DNA of 64,000 nt from an uncultured Methylophilaceae bacterium (GTDB lineage Bacteria > Pseudomonadota > Gammaproteobacteria > Burkholderiales > Methylophilaceae). The stretch is taken from positions 434,001 through 498,000 of the forward strand of contig CAJIZS010000001.1 in assembly GCA_905182075.1 (NCBI GenBank), given 5' to 3'. The notes under the pieces are model-generated. The model was not told the origin of the DNA. It was given only the letters and a program-made list of their open reading frames with translations, and searched no databases. Positions 43,237 to 53,991 of the stretch are shown in pieces. The stretch's first letter is position 1. Each line of letters starts with the position of its first letter. The translations under genes were made by a program, and so were the position numbers.

Positions 43237-44863
43237 GCTAATTGTCCTTTTCATCAAGAAAAAACACCTTCTTTCACGGTTAGTCCATCTAAGCAGTTTT
43301 ACCATTGCTTTGGTTGTGGGGCTCATGGTAATGCGATAAGTTTTTTAATTGAACATGACGGGCTAACATTTTTAGATGCGATTAATTATCTAGCAAGCTC
43401 TGTTGGGCTTGAAGTCCCAAAAAGTAACTTTCAGTCCCCAGAAAAAAAACAGCAAAGTTCAAATTTATTAGAGGCATTAAATATTGCTAATATTTATTAT
43501 AAGAGGCAGCTTAAAAAATCAAGCTTAGCAATAAATTATTTAAAAGATAGGGGCTTGTCCGGTCAAATTGCTAAAGATTTTTCAATTGGTTATGCACCAG
43601 ATGGCTATGAGAATTTAAAATCTGCCTTCAAAAACTATCAAGATGAAACTTTAATTAAAGCTGGATTAACTAGTAAAAGTGATAGCGGAAAATATTACGA
43701 TCGTTTTAGAGGCCGTATTATGTTCCCAATTTATAATACAAAAGGAGATGTAATAGGCTTTGGCGGCCGAGTTATAGATTCAGAAAAAGAACCCAAAATA
43801 TTACAATTCACCCGAGACACCATTATTTCAAAAAAAATATGAATTATATGATTTAATTGAAGCTGAAAAGCTATTCACGATAGAGTCAAATAATAGTTGT
43901 AGAAGGATATACTGATGTTATCGCCCTACACCAAAATGGTATTAAAAATGCAGTTGCAGCGCTTGGTACTGCATTTACAAAATTTCATATTAATAAACTT
44001 TTAAGATATAGTAAAAATATAGTTTTTTGTTTTGACGGTGATATAGCAGGACAGAAAGCAGCTTGGAAAGCATTACAAACGTCATTACCTGCTATCACTG
44101 CAGGCTTAGTTATTAAATTTTTACTATTACCTGAAGGGGAAGATCCTGACACATACGTAAGAGAAAAATCAGCAAAAGATTTTCAGAATCTTGCTAGGCA
44201 AGCGTTACCACTTACAGAATACGTTATTAAGTATTTAACAACAGATAATGATTTAGTTTCTCAAGAGTCAAAAGTTAAATTTTTAAATAATATAGAACCA
44301 ATTATATTGGATTCTGTACAAAATTTTCACTATTATTTAAAAAAAGAATAGCCGAACTTGTTAACTTAGATATGAGTGAGATTAATCAGGTAATTGGTAA
44401 GGTAAATAAACAAAAATTACCGACAAGGCAAAAGGTAAATAATAAAATTCAAAGAAAAATTTTAATGTCCAGCACAAGAAAATTCTCTCTTTTAATTATT
44501 TTAAATCCAGGTTTGGCAGAAAAAGAAGACCTTCATATGTTTCAATCAGACCTCCATGAAGCTAAGTTGGCAAATGCGATAATTGAAATATCTCTAAAAG
44601 ATGGCGAGTATAATATGGCTTCAATATTTCACTTTTTGTCTAACAGGTTTGGTGAAAAAGTTGTTGAAGAATTGAATTCCCAACTTGCAACAGTAGGGGA
44701 AATGAATTATGAGTTAGAGATTGACGCTTTAAGGACTAATCTTAAAAATAAGCAGTCAGCTATCGAGAAAAAAAATACATTAAATCAAATTGAAAAAAAA
44801 GGTAATACAAGCTTACTGTCAGACGAAGACAAAGATTTTTTAAGAAATATAACTAAGAGATAA
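43237..44863 (+). CDS. dnaG: DNA primase (N-terminus replaced, frameshifted)
   Basis: Synthesises RNA primers for replication. Recognisable from the zinc-binding domain [39 protein letters not shown] on; the first ~35 residues, including the first zinc ligand region, are lost to the foreign segment. Then YLKDRGLSGQIAKDFSIGYAPDG, FRGRIMFPIYNTKGDVIGFGGRV, TOPRIM motifs VVEGYTDVIALHQNG and FCFDGDIAGQKAAWKAL, EGEDPDTYV, and the helicase-binding C-terminus to 44863. Frames break at about 43310, 43840, 43880 and 44340. Confidence 0.92.
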
Positions 44864-44962
44864 TTGATTGTTTTTAAATGATTTTAATATGAAAAGACTT
44901 AAGCTTTGTATTGATTTAAAGTTAGTATTTGGATTAGTAATTTTTATTAAATTTCTTAAAAA

Positions 44963-46937
44963 ATGTCAAAAGTCATTTCCTTAGACATAAAAAACTTAGA
45001 CATAAAAAAGGCCATCATGGGAAGACCAAAAAAGAATCCAGCAGACCAGAAAACTAAACGCGTTACTCGCGTTAAGAAGTTAAAAGACCTTTATCAGCAA
45101 GATGCAACTAATAACCCAGCAGAAGCTGAGAATAGAAGGGCTCAACTTCTAGCTCTAATTTCCTTGGGTAAGCAGAGAGGCTATCTTACAAATGCAGGAA
45201 AGATTTGAAAAGCCTAATCCTGATAAAACTATCGGAACTAAAGGAAACAATTATTCAAAATTAGAAGATAATGGTGTAAAATGTGAAATCAAAAATTTAG
45301 TTGCAAAAATTCCGGATAATGTAACAGATGAAGAGGCTGCCTTTACAGTTATAGGTGTGGCAACAGTAGATTCAGAGTTTGGTAGAACAACAGATCCAGT
45401 CAGAATGTATATGCGAGAGATGGGGACAGTTGACCTGCTTACAAGAGAGGGTGAGATTGTAATTGCTAAAAAGATTGAAGGAGGAATGAGGTCAATGATT
45501 CAGGCCATATCAGCTTCCCCTGGGATTATAAATGACTTGATGAAAATGGCTGACAAGGTTCGTAAAAATGAATTAGGTGTCGATGAGTTTGTTGATGGAC
45601 TAATTGATCTTGAGGCAGAAAAAGAATTAGCAAAGCTTGCAGCACCAGTTTTACCTAAGAGTGACGATGAGGAAGAAGAGGTTGATACCGGTAAAGCAAG
45701 CGGGATGGCGCCAGAGGAATTAGCTAAATTTACCCAAGAAGTTTTAAAGCGTTTTGATATAATTAAAAAAGCCCATAAAAAACTAGCAGACCTGCGTAAG
45801 AAAAATAAATGGACGGACGATGATCTTTATAAAAAACACCAAGAAATAATTATAAAGGAATTAGAAAATTTTAGGTTCGCATCAAAATTTGTTGAATTAT
45901 TATGCGACAAGATAAGGTCTTTTATGACCCAAATACGTACTATCGAAAAAACAATTATGCATTTTTGTGTAACAGAGTCGAAAATGCCAAGAGCACATTT
46001 TAAGAAAAGTTTTCCGGGTAATGAAATAAATGTAGAGTGGCTCCTAGAAGAAAGTAAGGTAAAAAAACCTTATGTTGAGAGGCTTCTTGAGTTAAGGCAC
46101 GATATTGTAGATCAGCAAACTAAGTTGATTGACCTGCAAGAAGAAGCTGGTATTCCAATTAAGCAGTTTAGAGAAATTAATCTAAATATGACACGAGGTG
46201 AAACTAAGGCAAAAAAAGCTAAACGTGAAATGATTGAAGCTAATTTAAGACTAGTAATTTCCATTGCCAAAAAATATACAAATCGTGGCTTACAATTTCT
46301 TGATTTAATTCAAGAAGGAAATATAGGTTTAATGAAGGCGGTAGATAAGTTTGAATACCGAAGAGGATATAAATTCTCTACATATGCTACTTGGTGGATT
46401 AGGCAAGCAATTACAAGATCAATTGCTGACCAAGCTAGAACAATCAGAATCCCAGTTCATATGATAGAAACTATTAATAAAATTGTAAGAACTCAAAGAC
46501 AAATTATGAGGCAACAGGTGCTGAGCCAGAACCTTCAGAGTTAGCTGAGAAAATGGAAATGCCAGAAGAAAAAATAAGAAAAATATTAAAAATTTCAAAA
46601 GAACCTGTTTCTCTAGAGAAACCATTGGAGACGAAGATGACAGTCATTTAGGTGACTTTATTGAAGATGTTGGTACGCTTACTCCGGGAGATGCTGCGAT
46701 ATACACTAGCTTCAAGGAGCAACTGATGATATTCTTGGTAGCCTTACAGCGAGAGAAGCAAAAGTTTTAAGAATGAGGTTTGGTATCGGAATGAATACTG
46801 ACCATACCTTAGAAGAAGTCGGGAAACAGTTTGATGTGACTAGAGAGCGCATAAGACAAATTGAGGCTAAAGCGCTTCGTAAGCTTAGACATCCAACTCG
46901 ATCTGAAAGACTCAAAACCTTTTTAGATAAAGATTAA
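44963..46937 (+). CDS. rpoD: RNA polymerase sigma-70 factor RpoD (foreign insert, frameshifted)
   Basis: Primary sigma factor. Region 1.1 reaches [12 protein letters not shown] at about 45190, then an unrelated segment replaces the end of region 1.1. Homology resumes at [22 protein letters not shown] (region 1.2), then the non-conserved region, [79 protein letters not shown] (regions 2.1-3.0), and [52 protein letters not shown] (region 4). Breaks near 46520, 46620 and 46710. Confidence 0.94.
45195..45350 (+). other. Foreign segment in rpoD resembling a zinc-type dehydrogenase
   Basis: The open frame here reads [19 protein letters not shown] and then [19 protein letters not shown]. The second part is typical of zinc-binding medium-chain dehydrogenases ([16 protein letters not shown]). 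RpoD itself would read LPDNVTDEE at this place, so the two share about 25 bases of near identity, a natural splice point. The segment then switches to RpoD at ATVDSEFG. Confidence 0.6.
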
Positions 46938-46943
46938 AATTAC

Positions 46944-47020
<77 letters not shown>

Positions 47021-47030
47021 ATAAATATAG

Positions 47031-47066
47031 AGCTTCTAGAAGATTATTCTTTTCGAAGCTTTTTTA
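47031..47066 (+). terminator. Terminator after rpoD-tRNA
   Basis: Stem AGCTTCtaGAAGA / TCTTttcGAAGCT followed by six T. It overlaps the end of the convergent DNA glycosylase gene. Confidence 0.7.
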
Positions 47067-47677
47067 TAACTGCCATAAATACCATGCTGCAATAGATTTA
47101 TATGGATGCCAGTCTTCTGCAATCAAAGATAATTCCTTTGCAGTAAGTGGTTTTTTAGTTTTTTTTAGTTTTTGGTAATTATTTTTAATTGCTAAGTCGG
47201 AAGAAGGCATTATATTCATAAAGCCAAGATTGAAAATCATCAACATTTTTATTGTCCATTCTCCAACCCCTTTAATATTTATTAGTTTGTTAATTATTTC
47301 CTCTTCTGTCATTCTTTGTAACTCTTCCCGATTGGGAAAATACCCTGTATGTGCCATCTCTGAAATTTTAATGATGGTATTTAGCTTATTTAATGATAGT
47401 CCGCATGCTTTTATTTCCATGTGATCACTATTTAAAAGTAAGTAAGAGTTTGGAAATTTGTTCCCAAAAAAAAATAAAAATTGTTTATAAATACTGCTTG
47501 CTGCTGCCGGAGATAATTGTTGAAATATCATTATGTAACATCTATGGAGTTTGAAGATGAAATTACTGCTAATTTTAATATTACACTTACCAACTCGTGA
47601 AACTAAAGAATTCCAATCACTGTCGACCCCCTTAAGAAATAGGGATGCTTCTCGAATTTTTAAAGGAAAAAATGCAT
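47064..47677 (-). CDS. DNA-3-methyladenine glycosylase II-like protein (frameshifted)
   Basis: HhH-GPD base-excision glycosylase of the AlkA type. Main open part from 47531: FQQLSPAAASSIYKQF, CGLSLNKLNTI, then the helix-hairpin-helix LINIKGVGEWTIKMLMIFNLG and the catalytic Asp in PSSDLAIKN; ends DWHPYKSIAAWYLWQL. An N-terminal part in other frames from the ATG at 47677 reads REASLFLKGVDSDWNSLV and VGKCNI, giving about 200 residues as in AlkA-like proteins. Removes alkylated bases, useful for a methylotroph that handles formaldehyde (inference). Confidence 0.85.
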
Positions 47678-47693
47678 TTTATGGAGACAGAAA

Positions 47694-48347
47694 TCATATA
47701 CACCATTTATTAATTGATAAATTTTCAATTTGATTAATCATTCCTTCGACACTTTCATTGGCGTCAATCCAGGCACCTTGGCCACCCATATCTGTTTTTA
47801 CCCAGCCAGGATGAAGTGTTAGAGTTGAAATACCTTGGCCTAAGAGATCATGACTTAAACTACGCATCATGCTGTTAAGGGCAGTTTTACTTGATCTGTA
47901 TATGTAAGAGCCCCCACTTGTATTATCATCAATACTCCCCATTTTACTTGTGATAGAGACAACTTTTTTGGACTCACCGATTAACAAATTAGGCAGAAAA
48001 TTTTGAATTATTTCGTAGGGAGCAATGGTATTAACAAGAAAGCTATCCATCCAATCATCTTTATCAATGTCGCCTAAAGTACTTGGTCTATAAATACCTG
48101 CATTGTTGATAAGAATATCAATTGGTTGGCTTTGAAGGGAGTTTGAGAGTGCTTTTATCTGGACCGTGTCACTCACATCCAATGAATACATTTGAATAGA
48201 ATCATGTTTCTTACTTAAAGAATGCAAGTCACTCGCGACATCTTTATTTCTACAGCATGCAATAACGTTATAATTATTTTCACTATAGCACTTAGCAAAC
48301 TCTAGACCCAACCCACGGTTTGAACCAGTGATTAATACTGTTTTCAT
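47694..48347 (-). CDS. Short-chain dehydrogenase/reductase
   Basis: NAD(P)-dependent SDR of unknown substrate. From 48347: MKTVLITGSNRGLGLEFAKCY (cofactor-binding TGxxxGLG), LDVSD, INNAGIY, SITSKMGS, and the active-site YRSSKTALNSM (Tyr-xxx-Lys), then LHPGWVKTDMGGQGA. The annotated end INQIENLSINKWCI is probably shifted, since related proteins continue with a short G-x-Y-D tail. It resembles the CsgA/sniffer-type SDR group. Confidence 0.85.
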   Translation of the reverse strand: MKTVLITGSNRGLGLEFAKCYSENNYNVIACCRNKDVASDLHSLSKKHDSIQMYSLDVSDTVQIKALSNSLQSQPIDILINNAGIYRPSTLGDIDKDDWMDSFLVNTIAPYEIIQNFLPNLLIGESKKVVSITSKMGSIDDNTSGGSYIYRSSKTALNSMMRSLSHDLLGQGISTLTLHPGWVKTDMGGQGAWIDANESVEGMINQIENLSINKWCI

Positions 48348-48435
48348 TGTAGCTATCCTTTTTTGTTTAAACTATATCGTTAATTTTAAGTCTATACTGC
48401 TTGATATGGTAATTTTTTTTAAAGGCACCACTACA

Positions 48436-49372
48436 ATGATAATAAAATTTTTTCTTGCTACTTTATTTTTAATGGTAACCAACGCTTATGCTGTAGAGTT
48501 AGACCAATACTGTACGACCAGTCTAGCTGAAGGAAATTTTCATAAAACAGACTGTAGTGTTAATAGTGCCTATGAAGGTAAGAAATATTGTTTTGGCAAT
48601 ACAAAATCAAAATCCATTTTTTTAGAAGATCCTAAAGAAACTCTTAACCAGGCTTTAGCATTTTATGAGAAAAATAATAATATAGATCGAGTAAAAATAT
48701 CTCAAGAAGCTGCTAATGATATCCTAGATGATCCAGACTGTAATTTTTCTAATAAAGATTTAGGGTACTTATATTTTAAGGAAAAAGATTTTACACATTG
48801 CACAATGATTAATACTAGTTTCTTCGGTGCCGATCTAAGAGGAGCTAACTTGTCGGGAGCTAATCTTCAGAGAGCATACCTTAACTTAGCCAGGTTGGAA
48901 AAAGCAAATTTTTCTGGTGCAATACTCATTGAGGCCACTATTTTTCAACCAATATTTGGACAAACAAATTTTAAGGGAGCTAATCTAACAAATGCGAGAA
49001 TGATTGGTACTCTAGGTAATGTAGATATGTCAGGAGCTTTAATAGTTAATGGTAAATTTGGATTAGATGTTGGTAACCAGCCCATGGGACAAATGAAATT
49101 TGATTCCTCAGGTGGAAAATTTAATAATGCTAATTTTGAAGGTGCTGACTTAAATATTGCCAGTTTTATTTTTGGTGATTTAAGAGGTGCTAATTTAAAA
49201 AATACTAATCTTGTATCGTGCGGAACTTATTCAGACGGATCTTCGCGGTGCCGATTTAACTGGAGCAAACCTTACCCAAGCAAATGTTGATGGTGCAAAC
49301 TTTGAAGGGGTTGTTGGATTAGATAAAACTATTGGATTCGATACTGTTCAAGGGAAATGTAAAAACTGCTAA
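48436..49372 (+). CDS. Secreted pentapeptide-repeat protein (frameshifted)
   Basis: I choose the ATG at 48436 because it opens a good signal peptide (MIIKFFLATLFLMVTNAYA), whereas the longer frame from 48328 does not. After a domain with several cysteines (YCTT, DCSVN, KYCFG, DPDCNF) come pentapeptide repeats of the A(D/N)LxG type: FFGADLRGANLSGANLQRAYLN, TNFKGANLTNARM, FEGADLNIASF, LRGANLKNTNL. A frame break near 49230 leads to more repeats (LTGANLTQANVDGANFEGV) and the end GKCKNC. Forms a right-handed beta helix; role unknown, probably periplasmic. Confidence 0.82.
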
Positions 49373-49378
49373 TACCAA

Positions 49379-49407
49379 TAAAAAACGCCCTATAAGGGCG
49401 TTGTTTT
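49379..49407. terminator. Bidirectional terminator between pentapeptide gene and hupB
   Basis: Stem AAAACGCCCT / AGGGCGTTGTTTT with loop ATA, T-rich on both sides, between convergent genes. Confidence 0.85.
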
Positions 49408-49423
49408 ATGAAACTAATTTAAA

Positions 49424-49699
49424 TTAATTTACTGCTGCTTTTAGCGCGGCTCCTGCTTTAAATGACGGCACTGTTCGTGCTGGTATTTTAAGTTCGGCGC
49501 CTGTTTGAGGGTTACGACCTGTTCTAGCAGCTCTTTTAGCTGTTTTAAAAGTACCAAAGCCAATTAGGGTAACAGTGTCACCTTTTTTTAATGCTCCAGT
49601 GATAGATTCGATTACTGCTGCGTCAACTGCTCGTCCTGCATCCGCTTTTGTAGAACCTGTGTGTCCTGCAACTGCTTCAATTAATTCACCTTTGTTCAT
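49424..49699 (-). CDS. hupB: DNA-binding protein HU
   Basis: Nucleoid protein that bends DNA. 91 residues, intact: [83 protein letters not shown] with the beta-arm motif GRNPQTG. Preceded by a ribosome binding site (GGGAG at 49705-49710 on the reverse strand). Confidence 0.95.
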   Translation of the reverse strand: MNKGELIEAVAGHTGSTKADAGRAVDAAVIESITGALKKGDTVTLIGFGTFKTAKRAARTGRNPQTGAELKIPARTVPSFKAGAALKAAVN

Positions 49700-49794
49700 A
49701 AAAATCTCCCATGTTTAAATTTATTAATTCCTTAAAAACCTTGCTAAACAGTGCTGTACAAGTGTCTAATTACTTTGCCTTTTTTAAAGTTTGT

Positions 49795-49879
49795 TGTCAA
49801 GAAGAAATAATCATTTTTTATTCAGACTAGCTAATTATATATTGAGTTTGCTGTCAAGAAGAAATAATCATTTTTTATT
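49795..49879. repeat. Two perfect 28-bp direct repeats between hupB and umuD
   Basis: The 28-base word starting TGTCAAGAAGAAATAATC occurs at 49795-49822 and again at 49852-49879, 57 bases apart, in the 230-base gap between the divergent hupB and umuD genes. It could be a regulatory repeat, a duplication, or a repeated consensus error. No LexA box (CTGT-N8-ACAG) is visible near umuD. Confidence 0.6.
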
Positions 49880-49931
49880 TGCCTAAATTACTTTTTTTAA
49901 TTTCTTATTTGATTAATGTTACAATATTCAA

Positions 49932-50496
49932 ATGAAAAATGAAGAATTAATTAAAAAAAAACATGGTGGCCTGAGGCCTGGTTCAGGTAGAAAAAAAGGG
50001 AGTGGGCCTTATGGAGAAACAACAAGTGTTATGAGGATTCCCCAAAGTCGAGTGACAGATATAAAAACATACCTTGCGATGTCACAGTATGACAATATAG
50101 CAGATATTAGTTTAAGTCCCACAAAGCCGAGTTATAAACCTTTGTTCTTATTTGGCCATAAAGTACCGGCAGGCTTTCCTTCACCAGCAGATGATTACGT
50201 TGAAAAAAGATTAGATTTAAATGAATATTTGATTAAGCAATATGAGTCGACTTTTTTTGTCAGAATTAAAGGGGACTCAATGATTGATGCCGGCATTAAT
50301 GATAATGATATTGTTATTAACCCTTCCATATTGGTTAATTCGGTAAGTACATCAAAACTAGACTTTCAAAGATTATGCAAAACACCTTCTTGAACAAGAA
50401 ATTGGCAAAAAAGATATAGACACTTTTATAATTACTGAAAATATGCAATTTGAAATATGGGGTGTGATTACTGGGGCTGTAAGGAAATTCAAGTAA
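49932..50496 (+). CDS. umuD: UmuD-like S24 peptidase (middle replaced)
   Basis: Self-cleaving subunit of DNA polymerase V. It carries a basic N-terminal extension KKHGGLRPGSGRKKGSGPYG with ETTSVMRIPQSRV before the UmuD part. Cleavage-site region VPAGFPSPADDYVEKRLDLNEYLI; catalytic Ser in VRIKGDSMIDAGINDNDIV. The segment that should hold the catalytic Lys (GEFTVKKL) is absent, replaced by VSTSKLDFKDYAKHLLEQE and GKKDIDTFIITEN; the C-terminus FEIWGVITGAVRKFK is normal, in another frame. Followed 4 bases later by umuC. Confidence 0.87.
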
Positions 50497-50500
50497 TCAA

Positions 50501-51737
50501 ATGATTGCTTTAGTAGATATTAATAATTTTTATGTGAGTTGTGAGCGATTATTTGACCATAAATTAAATGATAAGCCCGTCGTTGTTCTTAGCAATAATG
50601 ATGGCTGTATTATTTCAAGATCTATGAAGCAAAAGCTTTAGGAATAAAAATGGGGACCCCGTTTTTAAAGTAAAAAATTGCTTATAGAAAAACATCTTAT
50701 TACGTGTCTTCTAACTACGCATTCTACGCAGATATTAGTCGCACGTTGTTGGCTCTTCTCGATTTATAATCTTTTATTTCAGATAATGAATGTTTTTTAG
50801 ATTTAAAAGGGTCCCGACAACTAAACGATTTAGGGCAAGAGATAAAAAATAAATTATGGAAGTGGCTTGGTATGCCTGTTTGTGTCGGTATAGCCCCTAC
50901 AAAAACATTAGCTAAATTTGCAAACCATTGTGCAAAAAAGCAATCAGTTTAGAATTTGTTCAAGCAGCTCAATCTCTTGGATACTCAAGTATTAGAACAA
51001 TGAATAAAACTGAAGTAGGAAAAATATGGGGAGTTGGGAATAAAACTGCAGCTAAGCTTAACGCTCTAGATATAAATTCAGCACTTGGTTTAAAGCTAGC
51101 TGAAAAAAAATATATTAAAGATTTATTTAATATTAATATAGAGAAAATAGTTTATGAGCTTAACCAAGTCTCTTGCTTTCCGATAACACACAAGCCTGCA
51201 ATTAAAAGAGAAATAATTGTGTCTAGAAGTTTTGGGCATTCTGTAAGTACATTAAAAGAAATGAGTGAAGCTGTTACAACCTTTACGGCGCGAGCATCAT
51301 TCAGGGCTCGCAAGCAAAATACAATCGCAAGTAGTGTAGGCGTTTTTATTAATAGCAGTCGTTTTAATAAGAGTACTAATTATTATGCAAATAGCATAAA
51401 GATTAACTTACCAGTTCCATCAAGCAGCAACCATTTAATTTTACCAAGTGCATTATTTGCTTTGCGATCTATATTTAGATCAAATATTGATTATACGAAA
51501 TGTGGAGTTTTATTAATGGGGTTAGAAAGTGTTACCAATAAACAAGAGGGTCTTTGGGCTAGTGAAAGTGATAAAGATTTTAAGCTCACTAAAGTTATAG
51601 ATGAGATTAACTGTAAATTTGATAAATCGAGTGTTCGGTCAGCGATGCAACCGATAAAACCAATTTGGGGGATGAAGCAATTAAGAAAAAGCCCTGCATT
51701 TACAAGTTCGTGGAAAGAATTAATGGTTGCGAGGTGA
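50501..51737 (+). CDS. umuC: UmuC-type Y-family DNA polymerase (frameshifted)
   Basis: Catalytic subunit of translesion polymerase V. From ATG 50501: MIALVDINNFYVSCERLF (first catalytic Asp), KPVVVLSNNDGCIISRS, EAKALGIKMGTPFF, SSNYAFYADISR, ECFLDLKG (second acidic motif), VCVGIAPTKTLAKFANHCAK, then VGNKTAAKLNAL (helix-hairpin-helix) and the UmuC-specific C-terminus (KREIIVSRSFGHSV, WGMKQLRKSPAFTSSWKEL). Four or more indels between 50600 and 50950. SOS control is expected but no LexA site was found. Confidence 0.9.
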
Positions 51738-51742
51738 TAAAT

Positions 51743-52480
51743 TTAAGGAGTAGGCTTTAGTTGAATAAAATTGTCATTTTCTTGAAGGTGAACTTTCCAG
51801 CCTTCAAAATACAGCTCACTAATATTTGGATTTAACTGAATTTTAAACGGAGCTTTTCCTTTATGAGTAAGTTTTTCTCCTGCTTCAATTGCAGGTCTGA
51901 CTAAAAATATTTTTTGAATTCAAGTGGTAAAACATCTATATATAAAGAGAAATAATATGAAAATAAGTGGCCGGCTTCTCAGGTAATCGGGTGGAAAATG
52001 TTTTTGTTTTTGTTGACTTAATAGTACATAAGAAATCAATTGTAGTATTAGGGACTTCTATTTTTGTGGTTACCAAAGACTTTTTTTTCAGGGGAGGAGA
52101 AGGAGCCTTACTCGAGGAGTTAACTAATATTGGTCCATCAGTAGACGAGAGCTTATCAATCTGACTTCCTATAATTGCAGCATCATCCGGATTAATAGTT
52201 ATTAAAGTATTTTCTTCGTCGCCATTTAGATTGCCTGACAAAAAAACTACTGAATAATAAATTATAATAATGGTTAATAAAATTATAGGTAGGATGTATT
52301 TACTTAGTATCTTAATTATTTTTTTAAGGAATAAATTTTCCTCAATAATAATTGAGGAATTATCCTGAGTAAACAATAGTAAAGATACAGTTTGATTTAT
52401 TTAAATCAATATCAATATCCAAGAATGCAGCATATTTTTTGAGAGACAAGTGTTGGAAGTGGGGGGCAGCAAAACCTTTT
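51743..52480 (-). CDS. RodZ-like membrane protein (fragmentary)
   Basis: Read on the reverse strand, a piece at 52397-52480 (LKKYAAFLDIDIDLNK) resembles the end of the RodZ N-terminal helix-turn-helix. From 52376 follows a basic helix, one membrane segment (ILSKYILPIILLTIIIIYYSV), a low-complexity Ser/Pro linker (NSSSKAPSPPLKK), and finally in other frames EAGEKLTHKGKAPFKIQL and YFEGWKVHLQEND, like the DUF4115 domain of RodZ. RodZ links MreB to the cell wall. The upstream half is too broken to define a start, and the order is not the usual rodZ-ispG. Call is tentative. Confidence 0.5.
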
Positions 52481-52603
52481 TGCGAATTAGACTAGGGTTT
52501 ATAAATAAAAGATGCTCTATTATTGATTCCGTAAAGTATACTGAAGTAATTTTCTTTTTTTTATAAGCGACTACATATTATAGGAAGTTTGCTTATTCAT
52601 TCT

Positions 52604-53860
52604 TTATATATACCTAAATAAAATAACAGCTACTAAAACAATGGCTGTGGAGCAACTAAGAGCCCTAATGGGTTAACACTTTTTTCAGAAAAATATTTGC
52701 TTAAGATTGATATTCCAGCTGGATTGGGGGCATTTGCTATTACGGTAAGGCCTCCACCTGTTACAGCCCCAGCTACTAGAGCAATCTTAAATTCATCACT
52801 TAATCCTTCAACTAAAGAGCCTAAGTATGTAAGTGCGGCATTATCTGTAAAGGCAGTCAATATAGTAGCCCCGTAGAAAACCTCTGATGAATTCATTGAG
52901 AGGAGAACTGGTTTTAGCCACCATGCTTGCATAGAACCCAAAACAACTAGTCCCGCAAGAAAGAAAGCAACCAGGAGAGCTTCTTTTAAAATGAGTTCAT
53001 TTTGATACTTTTTATAGGCAGAGGTAAACCCAAGAAAAAACAAAAAGAGAGACATAAAGAATGCAGCATAATGAGCAAAATATACGACGCCAAACAAGAA
53101 AATAAGGTGTATAAAAATAATTGGAAATGGCATGTTTTCTTTACTACTTGCGTTGAAGGTTATTTTATTTAAGTTTTCTTTAAAAATAAATACAATACCT
53201 ATCGTATTTATAAGCACTGCAATTGCAGATCGCCAACCAAAATTTGAAATCATAAACCATAAATCCCAATTCCAAGTATTGACTGACCATTAGAACTGGC
53301 GGAGCTGCGAAAGGTGTTAATGTCCCACCGATAGATATATTGACAAATAAGACTCCCAGCGTTGCATATTTGAATTTATTACTGACTTCCTTGCCAAAGT
53401 AATTTCTGCCTAACAGCATAGCTGCAAGGGTCATAGCAGCTGGCTCAGTAATAAAAGAACCTAAGAGAGGTACTAGACTTAATAGCAGCGCATAAATTGC
53501 TACCTCTTTTTTAATTGGCAAAAGCCTGGAAAAAAATAAAACTATTTTTTCCGAAAGAATTAAAATAGGTTTAGTTGCAGCAATAACCATAATGACAAAA
53601 ACAAACATAGGCTCTGTAAAGTTTCTAGATTGAACAAAATCAACGGCCTGATCTTTTCCGTCAATGGAAAACATGAATAATACGAGAATCATCGCCCAAA
53701 AACCGAATACAACTTCTATTTCCCCTAGGAAATGAAGTAACCCTGAGTACTTGGGGTTTGAGTGTGCAAGATGCTCAAAATATTTAGTTGAAAAAGTATG
53801 AATAATTGCAGTTAAAAATAAAGCTGCAGCAATGAGCTCTATAGCTGTAGGATTCAACAT
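52604..53860 (-). CDS. Putative Na+/H+ antiporter (frameshifted)
   Basis: Polytopic membrane protein with about twelve hydrophobic segments. From 53860: MLNPTAIELIAAALFLTAIIHTF, HSNPKYSGLLHFLGEIEVVFGFWAMIL, FITEPAAMTLAAMLLGRNYF, VNISIGGTLTPFAAPPVLMVS; after a break near 53230 GWRSAIAVLINTIG, GATILTAFTDNAALTYLGSLVEG and VTGGGLTVIANAPNPAGISILSKYF. This is the pattern of the Pfam putative Na+/H+ antiporter family related to ion transporters of the IT superfamily. A second break near the end gives TAIVLVAVILF. Sodium homeostasis fits an aquatic habitat. Confidence 0.8.
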
Positions 53861-53991
53861 GTTTTATTGACTTTCAAGTTTATTGTTAAAAATATAGTAG
53901 TATTTTACCATTGCTAAGCTAACTTGTTTTTTTTTTAACGTCATTTAGCTTATTAAAATTTATTAAAAATATAGGTAACAAGGAATATTTA

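Noticed and set aside
48328-48435. Longer start of the pentapeptide protein at 48328
   Set aside because: The ATG at 48436 gives a proper signal peptide; the upstream part overlaps the divergent SDR promoter.
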